Source: Clostridiaceae bacterium (GTDB taxonomy: Bacteria > Bacillota > Clostridia > Oscillospirales > Acutalibacteraceae). From it: a DNA stretch of 34,561 nt. The stretch spans positions 1-34,561 of the forward strand of contig JAEEYU010000023.1 in the NCBI GenBank assembly GCA_016288315.1, read 5' to 3'. The notes under the pieces were generated by a model that saw only the letters and a program-made list of their open reading frames with translations, was not told where the DNA came from and made no database searches. The position numbers and the translations under genes were made by a program. Shown here piece by piece: positions 1-7,771 of the stretch. Position 1 is the first letter of the stretch; each line of letters begins with the position of its first letter.

Positions 1-428
1 TGAATATTTGAAATTTCAAGCGCCTGCTGAGTGAATATACCCTGTTGAGAAGCATCGGAATTTTCAATGGCGGCAATATAGTCCGCATCTGTCAGAATGC
101 TCTCGTATTGCGCTCTGTGGCAGGTGGGAACACGTTTGAACGTTTTGGGGTCCTCAACATACTCAATACCGTATTTGCAGAGCACCAGACCCCAGTGCGC
201 CTCGGCATCGGAGTTGTTCTCGTTGAGTATTTTTTCATAGACCTCCGCCGCCTTGTCAAATTCGGATTTGAGGCGCAGGTTGTTTGCGCGGTTAAACAAA
301 TTGTTGATTACATCATCGCTGCCCTTAGGCAGAGTCTGCACCGAGCCGCAGCTGTCACAGGTGCCGACAGCGTCGCCGGGGTTGAACTCAATATTACCCC
401 CGCACATTTTACATTTTAAAAGAGCCAT
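1..428 (-). CDS. Zinc-ribbon, TPR-like protein (partial, C-terminus off the window)
   Basis: Reading the minus strand from the ATG at 428-426 gives about 142 residues with no stop before the window edge. It begins MALLKCKMCGGNIEFNPGD and carries a four-cysteine zinc ribbon (CKMCGG near residue 6, CDSCGS near residue 24). After it comes a helical stretch resembling a tetratricopeptide unit (FDKAAEVYEKILNENNSDAE), then HWGLVLCKYGIEYV. This architecture is common in Clostridia as a soluble protein of unknown role, sometimes with further TPR or TIR domains, but the C-terminal part that would decide is missing. The start is supported by a GAGGAG site nine bases upstream and a good promoter at 493-521. 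The role cannot be assigned. Confidence 0.85.
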   Translation of the reverse strand, partial: MALLKCKMCGGNIEFNPGDAVGTCDSCGSVQTLPKGSDDVINNLFNRANNLRLKSEFDKAAEVYEKILNENNSDAEAHWGLVLCKYGIEYVEDPKTFKRVPTCHRAQYESILTDADYIAAIENSDASQQGIFTQQALEISNI

Positions 429-492
429 AACAAAACTCCTCAAAGAAATAATGAATAAAAAGCAAATAATTAGATATAAAAATCCAAATTAA

Positions 493-521
493 ATTATATT
501 ATATTATTATAGAAAATTCAA
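493..521 (-). promoter_or_regulatory. SigA-type promoter for the zinc-ribbon TPR-like gene
   Basis: On the minus strand, TTGAAT (521-516) and TATAAT (498-493) are separated by exactly 17 bases, about 65 bases upstream of the start codon at 428. The region is very AT-rich, so some chance resemblance is possible, but spacing and -10 match are ideal. Confidence 0.6.
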
Positions 522-669
522 TAATATTTATTCGTTTGAAGAAATTGCAAAAGTGTTTATGAATAACCCCGTAATTAAACAGGACTGTGCCTTTTAAAGT
601 TGAAAGAAACACAAAGCAACATTTGTTAAATAAAGTTCGATAAAACTTTATGTTTCAGATTAAAAGACT

Positions 670-700
670 AAGCTCCGGATGCACCTTGCATCCGGAGCTT
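670..700 (-). terminator. Intrinsic terminator of the purA/zinc-ribbon operon
   Basis: A perfect 13-bp stem (AAGCTCCGGATGC 670-682 with GCATCCGGAGCTT 688-700) encloses a 5-base loop. Leftward transcripts then run into TAGTCTTTTAATC, a weak U-rich tail. It lies about 125 bases past the stop of the gene ending at 825. Confidence 0.6.
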
Positions 701-824
701 GTTGATATTATATCTTTTTTAACCGGCTCTGATTGTATATGACAATTGCCGCATTGTGATTTGATTACTTTTTACCGGCTTATGAGCGGCCGCCTTCCAC
801 AGAGCTTTTTTCATTATATAAACT

Positions 825-1538
825 TTACAGAACCGCGTTCCCTTCGTCGTTTATGCAAAGCATGCATACGCCTGCAATAAGGTTGACGAACAGCAGCGAG
901 CAGATTTTGAAACCGAGAGTCATCGGCTCGCCTCTGTCAATGCAGTGAAACGCCTTTATTGTCATCGGAATACACCATAAAAGCGGAATAATGAGCCAGC
1001 CGAATGTAACGCAGCCGACCACCATAAACGCCTTGATGAGCAGCTTTATAAGGTCACTCGTCTGCGCCGCCGAATTTGACGGCTGACTGTATTGATAGGC
1101 GTTGCCCGCTCCGACTCCGCCGTGGTCCTCCGCCCTGTATGAGTAGGGGTTGCGGTTGGGTGCGCCGTATTGCGGTGCTCCCTGAGGAGGCGCATTATAC
1201 GCTCCCTGCGACTGAGGCGCGGGATTGAAGCTGTTTCCGCACACAATGCAAAAATCCGCATCGGCTGAAACTCTCGCTCCGCACTGGGTGCAGAACTTGA
1301 ACTGCTGCTCCTGTGCCGCGGGTTCTTCCTCAACGGGAGGAGTGCTTACGGTTTCTTCGGGCGCCGCCTGCTCCGTTACGGGCTCTGCGGCGGGCTCAAC
1401 GGCCGCGGGTTCTTCGGTTGCCGCCTTTTCAACGGCAGGTTCTTCATAGGCGGGTGCCTCCGGAGCTACTCTCGCTCCGCAGTTTGTGCAGAATGAACTG
1501 CCGTCTGCAATTAATGCTCCGCACTGGTTGCAATACAT
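825..1538 (-). CDS. Double zinc-ribbon membrane protein
   Basis: The product has 237 residues. It opens with a zinc ribbon (MYCNQCGALIADGSSFCTNCG, cysteines 3, 6, 17, 20), then a low-complexity Ala/Glu/Pro-rich linker of about 60 residues. A second zinc ribbon follows (CTQCG...CIVCG), then a Gly/Pro/Tyr/Asn-rich stretch, and finally two hydrophobic segments near residues 165-195 and 208-230. Such double-zinc-ribbon, two-helix proteins are widespread in Clostridia and of unknown function; the N-terminal part is probably cytoplasmic. It starts 13 bases after the purA stop with a GGGAGG site, so it is probably co-transcribed with purA. The Ala/Glu/Pro linker codons are GC-rich and repetitive but in frame. 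No enzymatic motif is visible. Confidence 0.85.
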   Translation of the reverse strand: MYCNQCGALIADGSSFCTNCGARVAPEAPAYEEPAVEKAATEEPAAVEPAAEPVTEQAAPEETVSTPPVEEEPAAQEQQFKFCTQCGARVSADADFCIVCGNSFNPAPQSQGAYNAPPQGAPQYGAPNRNPYSYRAEDHGGVGAGNAYQYSQPSNSAAQTSDLIKLLIKAFMVVGCVTFGWLIIPLLWCIPMTIKAFHCIDRGEPMTLGFKICSLLFVNLIAGVCMLCINDEGNAVL

Positions 1539-1551
1539 ACCGTGTCCTCCC

Positions 1552-2826
1552 TTATCTTATAATTATGCTGTCTCTCTCGGGGCCTACCGAAACGTAGCCG
1601 ATTCTGCAGCCTATCTGCTCCTCAATAAAGAGCACGTATTTTCTCGCCGCCTCGGGCAGGTCCTCCCATTTGCGGACGCCGGAGATATCGGTCTTCCAGC
1701 CGTCCATATATTCAATAACGGGCTTTGCGCTGTCAAGCACGCAGGGGAACGGGAACTCGTCCGTCTCTTTGCCGTCAACAATATATTTCGTGCAAACGGG
1801 GATTTTATCCATATAGCTGAGAATATCCATCTTTGTCAGCGCTATGTTCGTCGCGCCCTGGCACTCAACGCCGTAGCGTGTCGCAACTATGTCGATGGGC
1901 CCGACTCTGCGCGGTCTGCCCGTCTTTGCGCCGTATTCGCCGCCCGCCTCGCGCAGTTTCTCGGCCTCTTCGCCGAACCATTCGCAGGTGAACGGACCTT
2001 CGCCCACGCAGGTGGAATATGCCTTTACAACGCCCACAACCTCGTCAATAACAGCCGAGGGCAGTCCCGAGCCGACGGGAGCGTATGCCGCAATGGGGTT
2101 TGACGATGTGGTGTAGGGGTGAATGCCGTAATCTATGTCGCGCAGAGAGCCGAGCTGTGCCTCAAACAGAATGCTCTTGCCCGCCTTCTGTGCGTCACGC
2201 AGGAAGATTCCCGTGTTGCAGATGAAGGGCTTGATTTTTTCGCCGTAATCCTCAACCCACTTCATAAGCTGTTCCATCGTCGCGGGCTCTGCGCCGTAAA
2301 CCTTTGTGAGTGTGAGATTTTTCCACTCCATAAGGTCCGCAAGGTGCGCTTTGAGATGTTCGGGGTAAAGAAGCTCGCCCGCAAGCACGGTCTTTTTCTG
2401 GTATTTGTCCGAATAAAACGGGGCGATTCCCTGTCTTGTCGAACCGAATTTTTTATCCTTCAGCCTTGCCTCCTCAAGCCCGTCAAGGTCGCGGTGCCAG
2501 GGCAGAACAAGTGAGGCGCGGTCGCTGATTTTAAGGTTTTCGGGTGTGATTGCAACGCCCTGAGCGACAACCTCTTCAATCTCTTTCCAGAGGTTTTCGC
2601 AGTCAAGCGCAACGCCGTTGCCCAGAATGTTGACGGCGCCCTTCGTGAATATGCCCGAAGGCAGCAGGTGAAGCGCGAATTTGCCGTATTCGTTGATGAC
2701 GGTGTGTCCGGCGTTGCCGCCGCCCTGGTAGCGCACGACAATGTCGTAATCCTTCGTGAGCAGGTCAACCATTCTGCCCTTTCCTTCATCGCCCCAGTTG
2801 ATACCGACAATAGCACAGTTAGACAT
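1552..2826 (-). CDS. purA: Adenylosuccinate synthase
   Basis: This 424-residue protein is the usual full length for bacterial PurA, which makes adenylosuccinate from IMP, aspartate and GTP in AMP synthesis in the cytoplasm. The N-terminal phosphate-binding motif GDEGKGR is at residues 12-18, with the catalytic aspartate at position 13, and GNAGHT places the catalytic histidine at 41; both match the E. coli numbering. Also visible are STRQGIAPFYSDK and, near the C-terminus, TKMDILSYMDKIPVC. The ATG at 2826 follows an AGGA site, with a sigA-type promoter at 2883-2911. The 5' leader contains a small hairpin (GGGAG/CTCCC near 2848-2861), and no purine riboswitch is recognised. No other pur gene adjoins it. 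Confidence 0.97.
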   Translation of the reverse strand: MSNCAIVGINWGDEGKGRMVDLLTKDYDIVVRYQGGGNAGHTVINEYGKFALHLLPSGIFTKGAVNILGNGVALDCENLWKEIEEVVAQGVAITPENLKISDRASLVLPWHRDLDGLEEARLKDKKFGSTRQGIAPFYSDKYQKKTVLAGELLYPEHLKAHLADLMEWKNLTLTKVYGAEPATMEQLMKWVEDYGEKIKPFICNTGIFLRDAQKAGKSILFEAQLGSLRDIDYGIHPYTTSSNPIAAYAPVGSGLPSAVIDEVVGVVKAYSTCVGEGPFTCEWFGEEAEKLREAGGEYGAKTGRPRRVGPIDIVATRYGVECQGATNIALTKMDILSYMDKIPVCTKYIVDGKETDEFPFPCVLDSAKPVIEYMDGWKTDISGVRKWEDLPEAARKYVLFIEEQIGCRIGYVSVGPERDSIIIR

Positions 2827-2882
2827 TAAACATTTTCCTCATTTTCCGGGAGAAACCTCCCATATATTTTATTAACCGATTT

Positions 2883-2911
2883 ATTATATCATTTTACGTA
2901 ATTTATGTAAA
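2883..2911 (-). promoter_or_regulatory. SigA-type promoter of purA
   Basis: TTTACA (2911-2906) and TATAAT (2888-2883) on the minus strand are 17 bases apart, about 57 bases before the purA ATG. It lies between purA and the end of the upstream hydrolase gene, where I find no clear terminator, so some read-through from the sugar operon is possible. Confidence 0.7.
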
Positions 2912-2949
2912 TATATTTTCTGCATTTTAAGAATAAAAAGAGCGTTTGC

Positions 2950-3777
2950 CTATATTCCCTTCTCATCCATCCAGCTTTTTGCGAGCACATAGGTCTGCCG
3001 TCCGTCGTGCGACATATACGAGCTGTGGTCCGCCCCCTTTATCACCGCCATATCGCTGCCTTTTATATTCTCGTGAATATATAAAGTGTCCTCAAGCCAC
3101 ATTATGTCGAACTGCCCGCTGACTATGTATGCGTGGCAGGTGACCTTTGCAAGAAATTCCGGCGTGAAATCGGGCAGGGTGAGCATCATATCGTTGAGCT
3201 TGTCCGGCATAAACAGATTTTTCACCCAAACCCCGATGGGGAAATACGGCTTGAACGTGCCCGGTCTCGAGTTTGCCCCGCAGGCGATTATCGCGCCCGG
3301 CGCGTCGGGGTAAAGAGCGGCGAGGGTAATTGCATTTATCGCTCCGTCGCTGTGCCCTATAACAACCGGCTTTTCAATGCCGAGCGCCTTTATAAATCCG
3401 TTTAAATCCTTCGCCATAAGATCGTATGAGATTTCGCCGGGGTCGCTGCTTTTGCCGTGGCAGCGGCTTTCGGGCACATATACCGTGTAATCGTTTGCAA
3501 GATACTGCGCCGCCTCTTTAAGCGAGTTCGCGCTGCCGCCGTTGCCGTGAACGAGAATAACCGCCCTGTCGCCTTCGCCGTAAACAAGGTAGTGCATTTT
3601 AACCCCGTCAAGCTCAACAAAAGCGTCCTCGCGCGGCTCCTCAACGGGAGCGGGAAGTCCGGAGATGTCAAGCGTTATCGCATTGTATTTCTGCGGGTTT
3701 ATCAAAAAATCAATCTGCGACATAAAGCCGCTGAAAAATGTTGCAAAAGCAAGAATAACAGCCGAAACGGTCTTCAT
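2950..3777 (-). CDS. Alpha/beta-fold hydrolase, probably exported or membrane-anchored
   Basis: The 275-residue product shows an intact alpha/beta-hydrolase core: oxyanion-loop motif HGNGG (77-81), nucleophile elbow GHSDG with Ser143, acid Asp224 in SGQFD, and catalytic His251 in GADHSS. The first 19 residues (MKTVSAVILAFATFFSGFM) form a hydrophobic signal-like or anchor segment, so it may act outside the membrane. It is the last gene of an operon with a GPH symporter and a GH78 enzyme, 15 bases after the GH78 stop, with a GGGG-type ribosome binding site. By context it could be a de-acylating esterase acting on decorated rhamnosides, but this is inference; the fold alone does not fix the substrate. 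Confidence 0.88.
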   Translation of the reverse strand: MKTVSAVILAFATFFSGFMSQIDFLINPQKYNAITLDISGLPAPVEEPREDAFVELDGVKMHYLVYGEGDRAVILVHGNGGSANSLKEAAQYLANDYTVYVPESRCHGKSSDPGEISYDLMAKDLNGFIKALGIEKPVVIGHSDGAINAITLAALYPDAPGAIIACGANSRPGTFKPYFPIGVWVKNLFMPDKLNDMMLTLPDFTPEFLAKVTCHAYIVSGQFDIMWLEDTLYIHENIKGSDMAVIKGADHSSYMSHDGRQTYVLAKSWMDEKGI

Positions 3778-3792
3778 ATTCCGCCCCTTTTC

Positions 3793-5964
3793 TCAGAGTT
3801 TTACGGCAACCTCAACGCTGCCCGTGAATTCCTTTTTCACACCGCCGCAGTCTATCTGCGCCCTGATTCTTTCATCTGCGTGCGCCTTTATGACTGCGGT
3901 GCCGTTTTCTTTTCTGATTTCAACGCCGATTTCGCCGTTCTGCGTTGTGATATGCCCCTTTACATAATTGAGCCCGTCAACAAGGCAGGGCGAAACAACA
4001 ACCTTCTCAAAGCCCGCCGAATCATCGGGCTGACGGATTCCGAGCAGGCGTGTGAACAGATATTTCGTAACCGCTCCGAACATCGGATGGTTCTTCGAGC
4101 TCTCTCCGTTCCAGTTCTCCCAGATGGTGGTCGCCCCGTTTCTCGCCATATAGTCAAACGAAACCTCACCCCTGCTTGTCAGCAGGTCATACGCCAGCTT
4201 CGCCTCTCCGTTGTCAAACAGCCAGCCCGTCAGCGCGGGGGTCGCAATAATTCCCGTGTCGAACATACCGAGCGCGCGGTATTTTTCAACCACCTTTTTA
4301 TGCACGCCCTCGTTGCCGTTCCCAATCTGAAGCGCAAGGCAGGAGGCGCCCTGAACGTCGCCGCAGTAAGCCCTCTGCTGCTTGCTGAAATACGCAATGT
4401 CTATCGCCTTTTTCACTCTTTCGATTCTTTCGGGCAGGTGCCGCGCCTCGCTCTGCCTGCCGAGAATCTCCGCAATCTTCATCACCGTCTGCATGAAGCC
4501 GACATAAAGGCAGGTGTTTACAAACGCCTCGGGAATCTTTATCGGCTCGGGCGGGCACCAGTCGCCCAGGCACCAGCCGTCTTTTTCCTCGTGCCAGACA
4601 AGGCCGTTGTCGCTCCTCATTTCAAGGTAGTCAAGGAATCTCAGCATCTTCGGGAAGAACTCGTCGAGCAGGTCCCTGTCGCCGTAGTGCCTGTAGAACT
4701 GCCACGGCACCTCAACTATGGCGCCGCCCCAGCCCGCAGGTCCTCCGCCTCCGCCCATAAGCGGAGCCGTGTGGGCAACGTGCCCCGTCTCAATGCACTG
4801 GCTGTCGGCTATGTCGTAAATCCATTTGCGGTAGAATTCCTTACAGTCGAGCATAAGCATCGCCGCCTCGCAGCAGAGCTGACCGTCGCCCGTGTAGCCG
4901 AGGCGCTCCCTGTGCGGGCAGTCCGAAGGCACGCCCGAATGCATGTTGCACAGCTGAGTGTTTATATATGCGTTATAGAGCCAGTTTAACTGTTCGCTGT
5001 CGCTCTCAAAAGATGATAAAACAGGGCAGTCGGAATGCACAACGTCAACACGCAGAACCTCTGCATCGCCTTTTACTTTGAACCAGCGGAAGCCGTGCCA
5101 CGTGAAATGGGGGAAGTATTCTCTGTCCGTTCCGTCGGTTATGAAAACCTCCGTCTGGTAATCCTCCCTGAAATGAATACCGAAATTCGGCTTGTCATAT
5201 ATGTCCTCGGCGTAGCTCACCGTGATTTTTTCGCCCTTCTTTGCGCACTTCACAACGGCGTAGCCCGCCGTGTTCTCGCCCGCGTCATAAAGCCGCTCCT
5301 CACCGTCGTCCTCAACAAGCACGGGTGTCAGCGATTTTATGACCTTATCTGCAGGAGCATATTGAATTTCATAATTGCTTTCGGGCGTTTCAATCTCTCT
5401 CGACGGCGCAAAATCATTCCCGTCATAGTCCGCCGTCATATAGTTTGCCGGCAGAAGCGTGTAATCGTGCTTTTCGCCGTTATACAGGCAGCTCTCGGTA
5501 ATATAGCCCTTGTGCGAGAGCGTCGAAGAGTCCGAAAGAACATCTCCGCTCGGCTTTTCAATCACATAGCACAGCTTCGGTCTGCCGAAGGTGACATATC
5601 CCTCCGCGTCGCGGTAGTCGTTGCAGTAGTAGCCCGGTCCCAGGCAGATAACCATCACGTTCTCACCGTCTGCAAGGTATTCCGATATGTCGTATTTCAC
5701 GCAGTAGGTGCGGAACGAAAGCTTGTCAACAAGCGGATACTCAAACTTCGACAAATCCCTGTAATTGTAGTTCGAAGCGTTTGGCACAAGCAGGTCGTCG
5801 CTTACCTTTCTGCCGTTAATATACAGCCGGAAAAAACCGAGACCGCAGACCAGAGCGGTCGCAGTCTCGCCTCTGACGGCTGTGAATGTCTTTCTGAAAA
5901 CAGGTGCGCTGCTGCCGCAGCAGTCAATAAAACGCGCCCCCTTGAAAAGCCCGGTTCCCTTCAT
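3793..5964 (-). CDS. GH78 alpha-L-rhamnosidase-like glycoside hydrolase
   Basis: The start chosen at 5964 gives 723 residues; an upstream extension would read into the symporter gene. The N-terminal part has the beta-sandwich seen in bacterial rhamnosidases (LYINGRKVSDDLLVPNASNY). The catalytic (alpha/alpha)6 barrel carries the family signature DCPHRERLGYTGD (348-360), where Glu353 corresponds to the proposed general acid. GWGGAIVEVPW is near 411-421, and ATTIWENWNGE contains Glu616, equivalent to the proposed base. A C-terminal beta domain ends the protein. No signal peptide is seen, so it probably acts in the cytoplasm on rhamnosides brought in by the symporter gene 31 bases upstream. The exact sugar is inferred from the family and not proven; some GH78 members have other specificities. 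Confidence 0.9.
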   Translation of the reverse strand: MKGTGLFKGARFIDCCGSSAPVFRKTFTAVRGETATALVCGLGFFRLYINGRKVSDDLLVPNASNYNYRDLSKFEYPLVDKLSFRTYCVKYDISEYLADGENVMVICLGPGYYCNDYRDAEGYVTFGRPKLCYVIEKPSGDVLSDSSTLSHKGYITESCLYNGEKHDYTLLPANYMTADYDGNDFAPSREIETPESNYEIQYAPADKVIKSLTPVLVEDDGEERLYDAGENTAGYAVVKCAKKGEKITVSYAEDIYDKPNFGIHFREDYQTEVFITDGTDREYFPHFTWHGFRWFKVKGDAEVLRVDVVHSDCPVLSSFESDSEQLNWLYNAYINTQLCNMHSGVPSDCPHRERLGYTGDGQLCCEAAMLMLDCKEFYRKWIYDIADSQCIETGHVAHTAPLMGGGGGPAGWGGAIVEVPWQFYRHYGDRDLLDEFFPKMLRFLDYLEMRSDNGLVWHEEKDGWCLGDWCPPEPIKIPEAFVNTCLYVGFMQTVMKIAEILGRQSEARHLPERIERVKKAIDIAYFSKQQRAYCGDVQGASCLALQIGNGNEGVHKKVVEKYRALGMFDTGIIATPALTGWLFDNGEAKLAYDLLTSRGEVSFDYMARNGATTIWENWNGESSKNHPMFGAVTKYLFTRLLGIRQPDDSAGFEKVVVSPCLVDGLNYVKGHITTQNGEIGVEIRKENGTAVIKAHADERIRAQIDCGGVKKEFTGSVEVAVKL

Positions 5965-5995
5965 TTCATTCACATCCCGTATATATATTTTCTTT

Positions 5996-7492
5996 TTATT
6001 CTCCCGTTGTGTTTTCTTCCGTCTGCACGGCTTCCTGCGCGTCATCCTCCGCCTTCTCTGCGGCGCTGTTTGCCTCGCGCACATAGGCATAGACGGGTTC
6101 AAGACGCTCTTTGGTGAGCGGGAAGAAGAACTTGTAAAGTATGAAAATCAGCGTGTAAACAATGGCGGGTATAAGCGTGCATACCTTGAGTATTCCCTCG
6201 CTTATGCCGGGCTTGTAGCCGATTTTCGCCATCTCCTCGGTGTAGCCCACCATACCGAGCAGCGTCAGTCCGCCGTAGTCTGCGGCAGTCTGACCGAGCT
6301 TTCGGCAGAAGGTGTAAACCGCATAAATTGCGCTCTCGCTTCGCTCGTGCGTCTTGTATTGCTGGTAGTCAATAACGTCCGCAACAACCGCCCAGTTTGT
6401 AATTGAAACAAACGAGTAGCCGAAGCCGATTACAAACAGCAGAATCATAAACAGCCACGCCTGATCCCTGCCCGGCTTGATAACATAGGTTGCTATCGCC
6501 GCCGCCGCCGAGAAAAACGCGCCCACCTGGCTCAGTTCCTTTTTGCCGTATTTTTTGCTGAGCTTCGGCACAAAGAAAATCATAATCGCAACGGGCAGAT
6601 ACTGCGCGACCGTGCCGAGAATCGAAAGCCGCGTGTCGCAGAAATAGTTTTTGTAAAGATACTGGTTGAGCGAGGAGAACTGAAGCTGACCGCTTATGAG
6701 AATACCCGTCACCGCAAGCACAACAAAGGGTCTGCTCTTTATCATCGAGCCGTAGGTCTTTTTCAGGTTCACCTGCGGATTCGGCTCTGAGGGCACACGC
6801 TCTTTTGTCGTGGCGTAGCAGACAAGGTAAGCCGTAACCGAGAACACCGCCATAATCAGCGCAAACAGGAACATTCCCTTTCCGTTTGCAACGTCGTAGG
6901 TGCCGCCGGCTCCGTCGTCAACCTTTGTGTAAACAATCATCGGGGCGAGCAGCAGAGGCGCCGCTCCGCCCACACCGCTGCCTATCGCGCGGAAGGTGGA
7001 GAGCAGAGTCCTGCCGTCGGGGTCGTCCGTAATAACCGAGGCAAGCGAGCCGAAGGGGACGTTCATCCCCGTGTAGAGCATGCCGAAAGCAATATATGTC
7101 GCATAGGCAAAGGCGAGGAACACGCCCTGACTCTGCGTCAGCTTGTCAATTCCGAAAAAGCAGAGCAGCTCAGACACAGCGAGCGGAATCGAAACAGTCA
7201 GCAGATACCGGCGGTATTTGCCGTTTCTGCCCGGCTTTCTCTTTGCCACAATCGCACCCCAGAGAGGGTCGTTTACCGCATCCCACAGACGGGTGAAAAG
7301 AAAAAGGTTTGCAACCGTCGGCTTTGCCCTGAGCTTTAACACGTCGGTCAGAAACACCTTGAGATAAGAGCTGACATAGGTGAGCACAAACATATTGCCT
7401 GCGTCGCCTATCATGTAACTCAGCCCGTCCTTTATGCCTATGTGATTCGGGTGAACGGGCTTTTCCTCAGGCAGCTTTCTGTCTTTCGCCAT
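5996..7492 (-). CDS. GPH-family (MelB-type) sugar:cation symporter
   Basis: The 498-residue protein has the twelve-helix layout of the glycoside-pentoside-hexuronide symporters within the MFS. Visible marks are the N-terminal KDGLSYMIGDAGNMF, the cytoplasmic-loop motif RLWDAVNDPLWGAIV with the conserved Asp-Pro, and a second-half motif DVIDYQQYKTHERSES. The C-terminal tail is charged and acidic. It is the first gene of the operon and most likely imports the glycoside that the downstream GH78 enzyme cleaves. The ATG at 7492 has an AAGGAG site and a divergent promoter region upstream. The substrate (a rhamnoside) is inferred from the neighbour only. Confidence 0.92.
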   Translation of the reverse strand: MAKDRKLPEEKPVHPNHIGIKDGLSYMIGDAGNMFVLTYVSSYLKVFLTDVLKLRAKPTVANLFLFTRLWDAVNDPLWGAIVAKRKPGRNGKYRRYLLTVSIPLAVSELLCFFGIDKLTQSQGVFLAFAYATYIAFGMLYTGMNVPFGSLASVITDDPDGRTLLSTFRAIGSGVGGAAPLLLAPMIVYTKVDDGAGGTYDVANGKGMFLFALIMAVFSVTAYLVCYATTKERVPSEPNPQVNLKKTYGSMIKSRPFVVLAVTGILISGQLQFSSLNQYLYKNYFCDTRLSILGTVAQYLPVAIMIFFVPKLSKKYGKKELSQVGAFFSAAAAIATYVIKPGRDQAWLFMILLFVIGFGYSFVSITNWAVVADVIDYQQYKTHERSESAIYAVYTFCRKLGQTAADYGGLTLLGMVGYTEEMAKIGYKPGISEGILKVCTLIPAIVYTLIFILYKFFFPLTKERLEPVYAYVREANSAAEKAEDDAQEAVQTEENTTGE

Positions 7493-7521
7493 AAAACCAC
7501 TCCTTCAAAAATACTGTTAAT

Positions 7522-7550
7522 ATAATATAACATATTCACAATTAAATCAA
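7522..7550 (-). promoter_or_regulatory. Promoter of the symporter/GH78/hydrolase operon
   Basis: TTGATT (7550-7545) and TATTAT (7527-7522) on the minus strand are 17 bases apart and about 30 bases from the symporter start. The surrounding AT tract offers other -10-like hexamers, so the exact position is uncertain. No catabolite (cre) box was recognised. Confidence 0.5.
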
Positions 7551-7562
7551 CCGTAATAATTA

Positions 7563-7591
7563 TTGAATCGCGCCCCGTTGTGTGCTATATT
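7563..7591 (+). promoter_or_regulatory. Promoter of the CXXC peptide/4Fe-4S/cca operon
   Basis: TTGAAT (7563-7568) and TATATT (7586-7591) are 17 bases apart, and a TGC before the -10 makes it an extended -10 promoter. It is divergent from the symporter promoter 12 bases away. A short palindrome, ATTGA-AA-TCAAT, overlaps its downstream edge and could be an operator. Confidence 0.6.
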
Positions 7592-7636
7592 GAAATCAAT
7601 AAACACGTTGTGCATTATAATTAACGGAGGTGCCCC

Positions 7637-7771
7637 ATGAAAAAAATCATCACAATCGCCCTTCTGATTGCCTCGGCAGTCCTCGTCGCCGCCGGCTGCG
7701 CGGCGGGTCAGCCCTCTGCCGTCTTTGCCAAGGCGGTAACCGTATGTCTGGAGTGTATCGGCATTGGATAA
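7637..7771 (+). CDS. CD1871A-like CXXC-motif small protein (44 aa)
   Basis: The 44-residue product runs from an ATG preceded by a strong CGGAGG site. It has a hydrophobic N-terminus (MKKIITIALLIASAVLVAAG) and ends in VCLECIGIG with a CXXC pair. This matches the small CD1871A-type proteins found in Clostridia directly before a 4Fe-4S-binding membrane protein, as here. An internal VAAGC resembles a weak lipobox, so it may be a lipoprotein or a single-helix membrane protein. The CXXC suggests a redox or metal role with the partner, unproven. Its stop overlaps the start of the next gene by eight bases, implying translational coupling. It is easily missed because of its size. Confidence 0.8.
   Translation: MKKIITIALLIASAVLVAAGCAAGQPSAVFAKAVTVCLECIGIG

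Larger units (their letters stand above)
429..824. other. AT-rich intergenic region
   Basis: This 396-base spacer lies between two minus-strand genes. It holds the promoter at 493-521, a terminator-like hairpin at 670-700, and an 8-bp inverted repeat (ATAAAGTT 630-637, AACTTTAT 644-651) that could be an operator or a second hairpin. I see no convincing coding sequence in it. Confidence 0.6.

Noticed and set aside
3457-4989. Long plus-strand open frame opposite the GH78 gene
   Set aside because: It is an antisense shadow of a clearly functional gene with GC-biased codons; it has no ribosome binding site and no protein-like motif.
5035-6117. Plus-strand open frame across the start of GH78 and the end of the symporter
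   Set aside because: Antisense to two recognised genes, no start signals, basic low-complexity translation.
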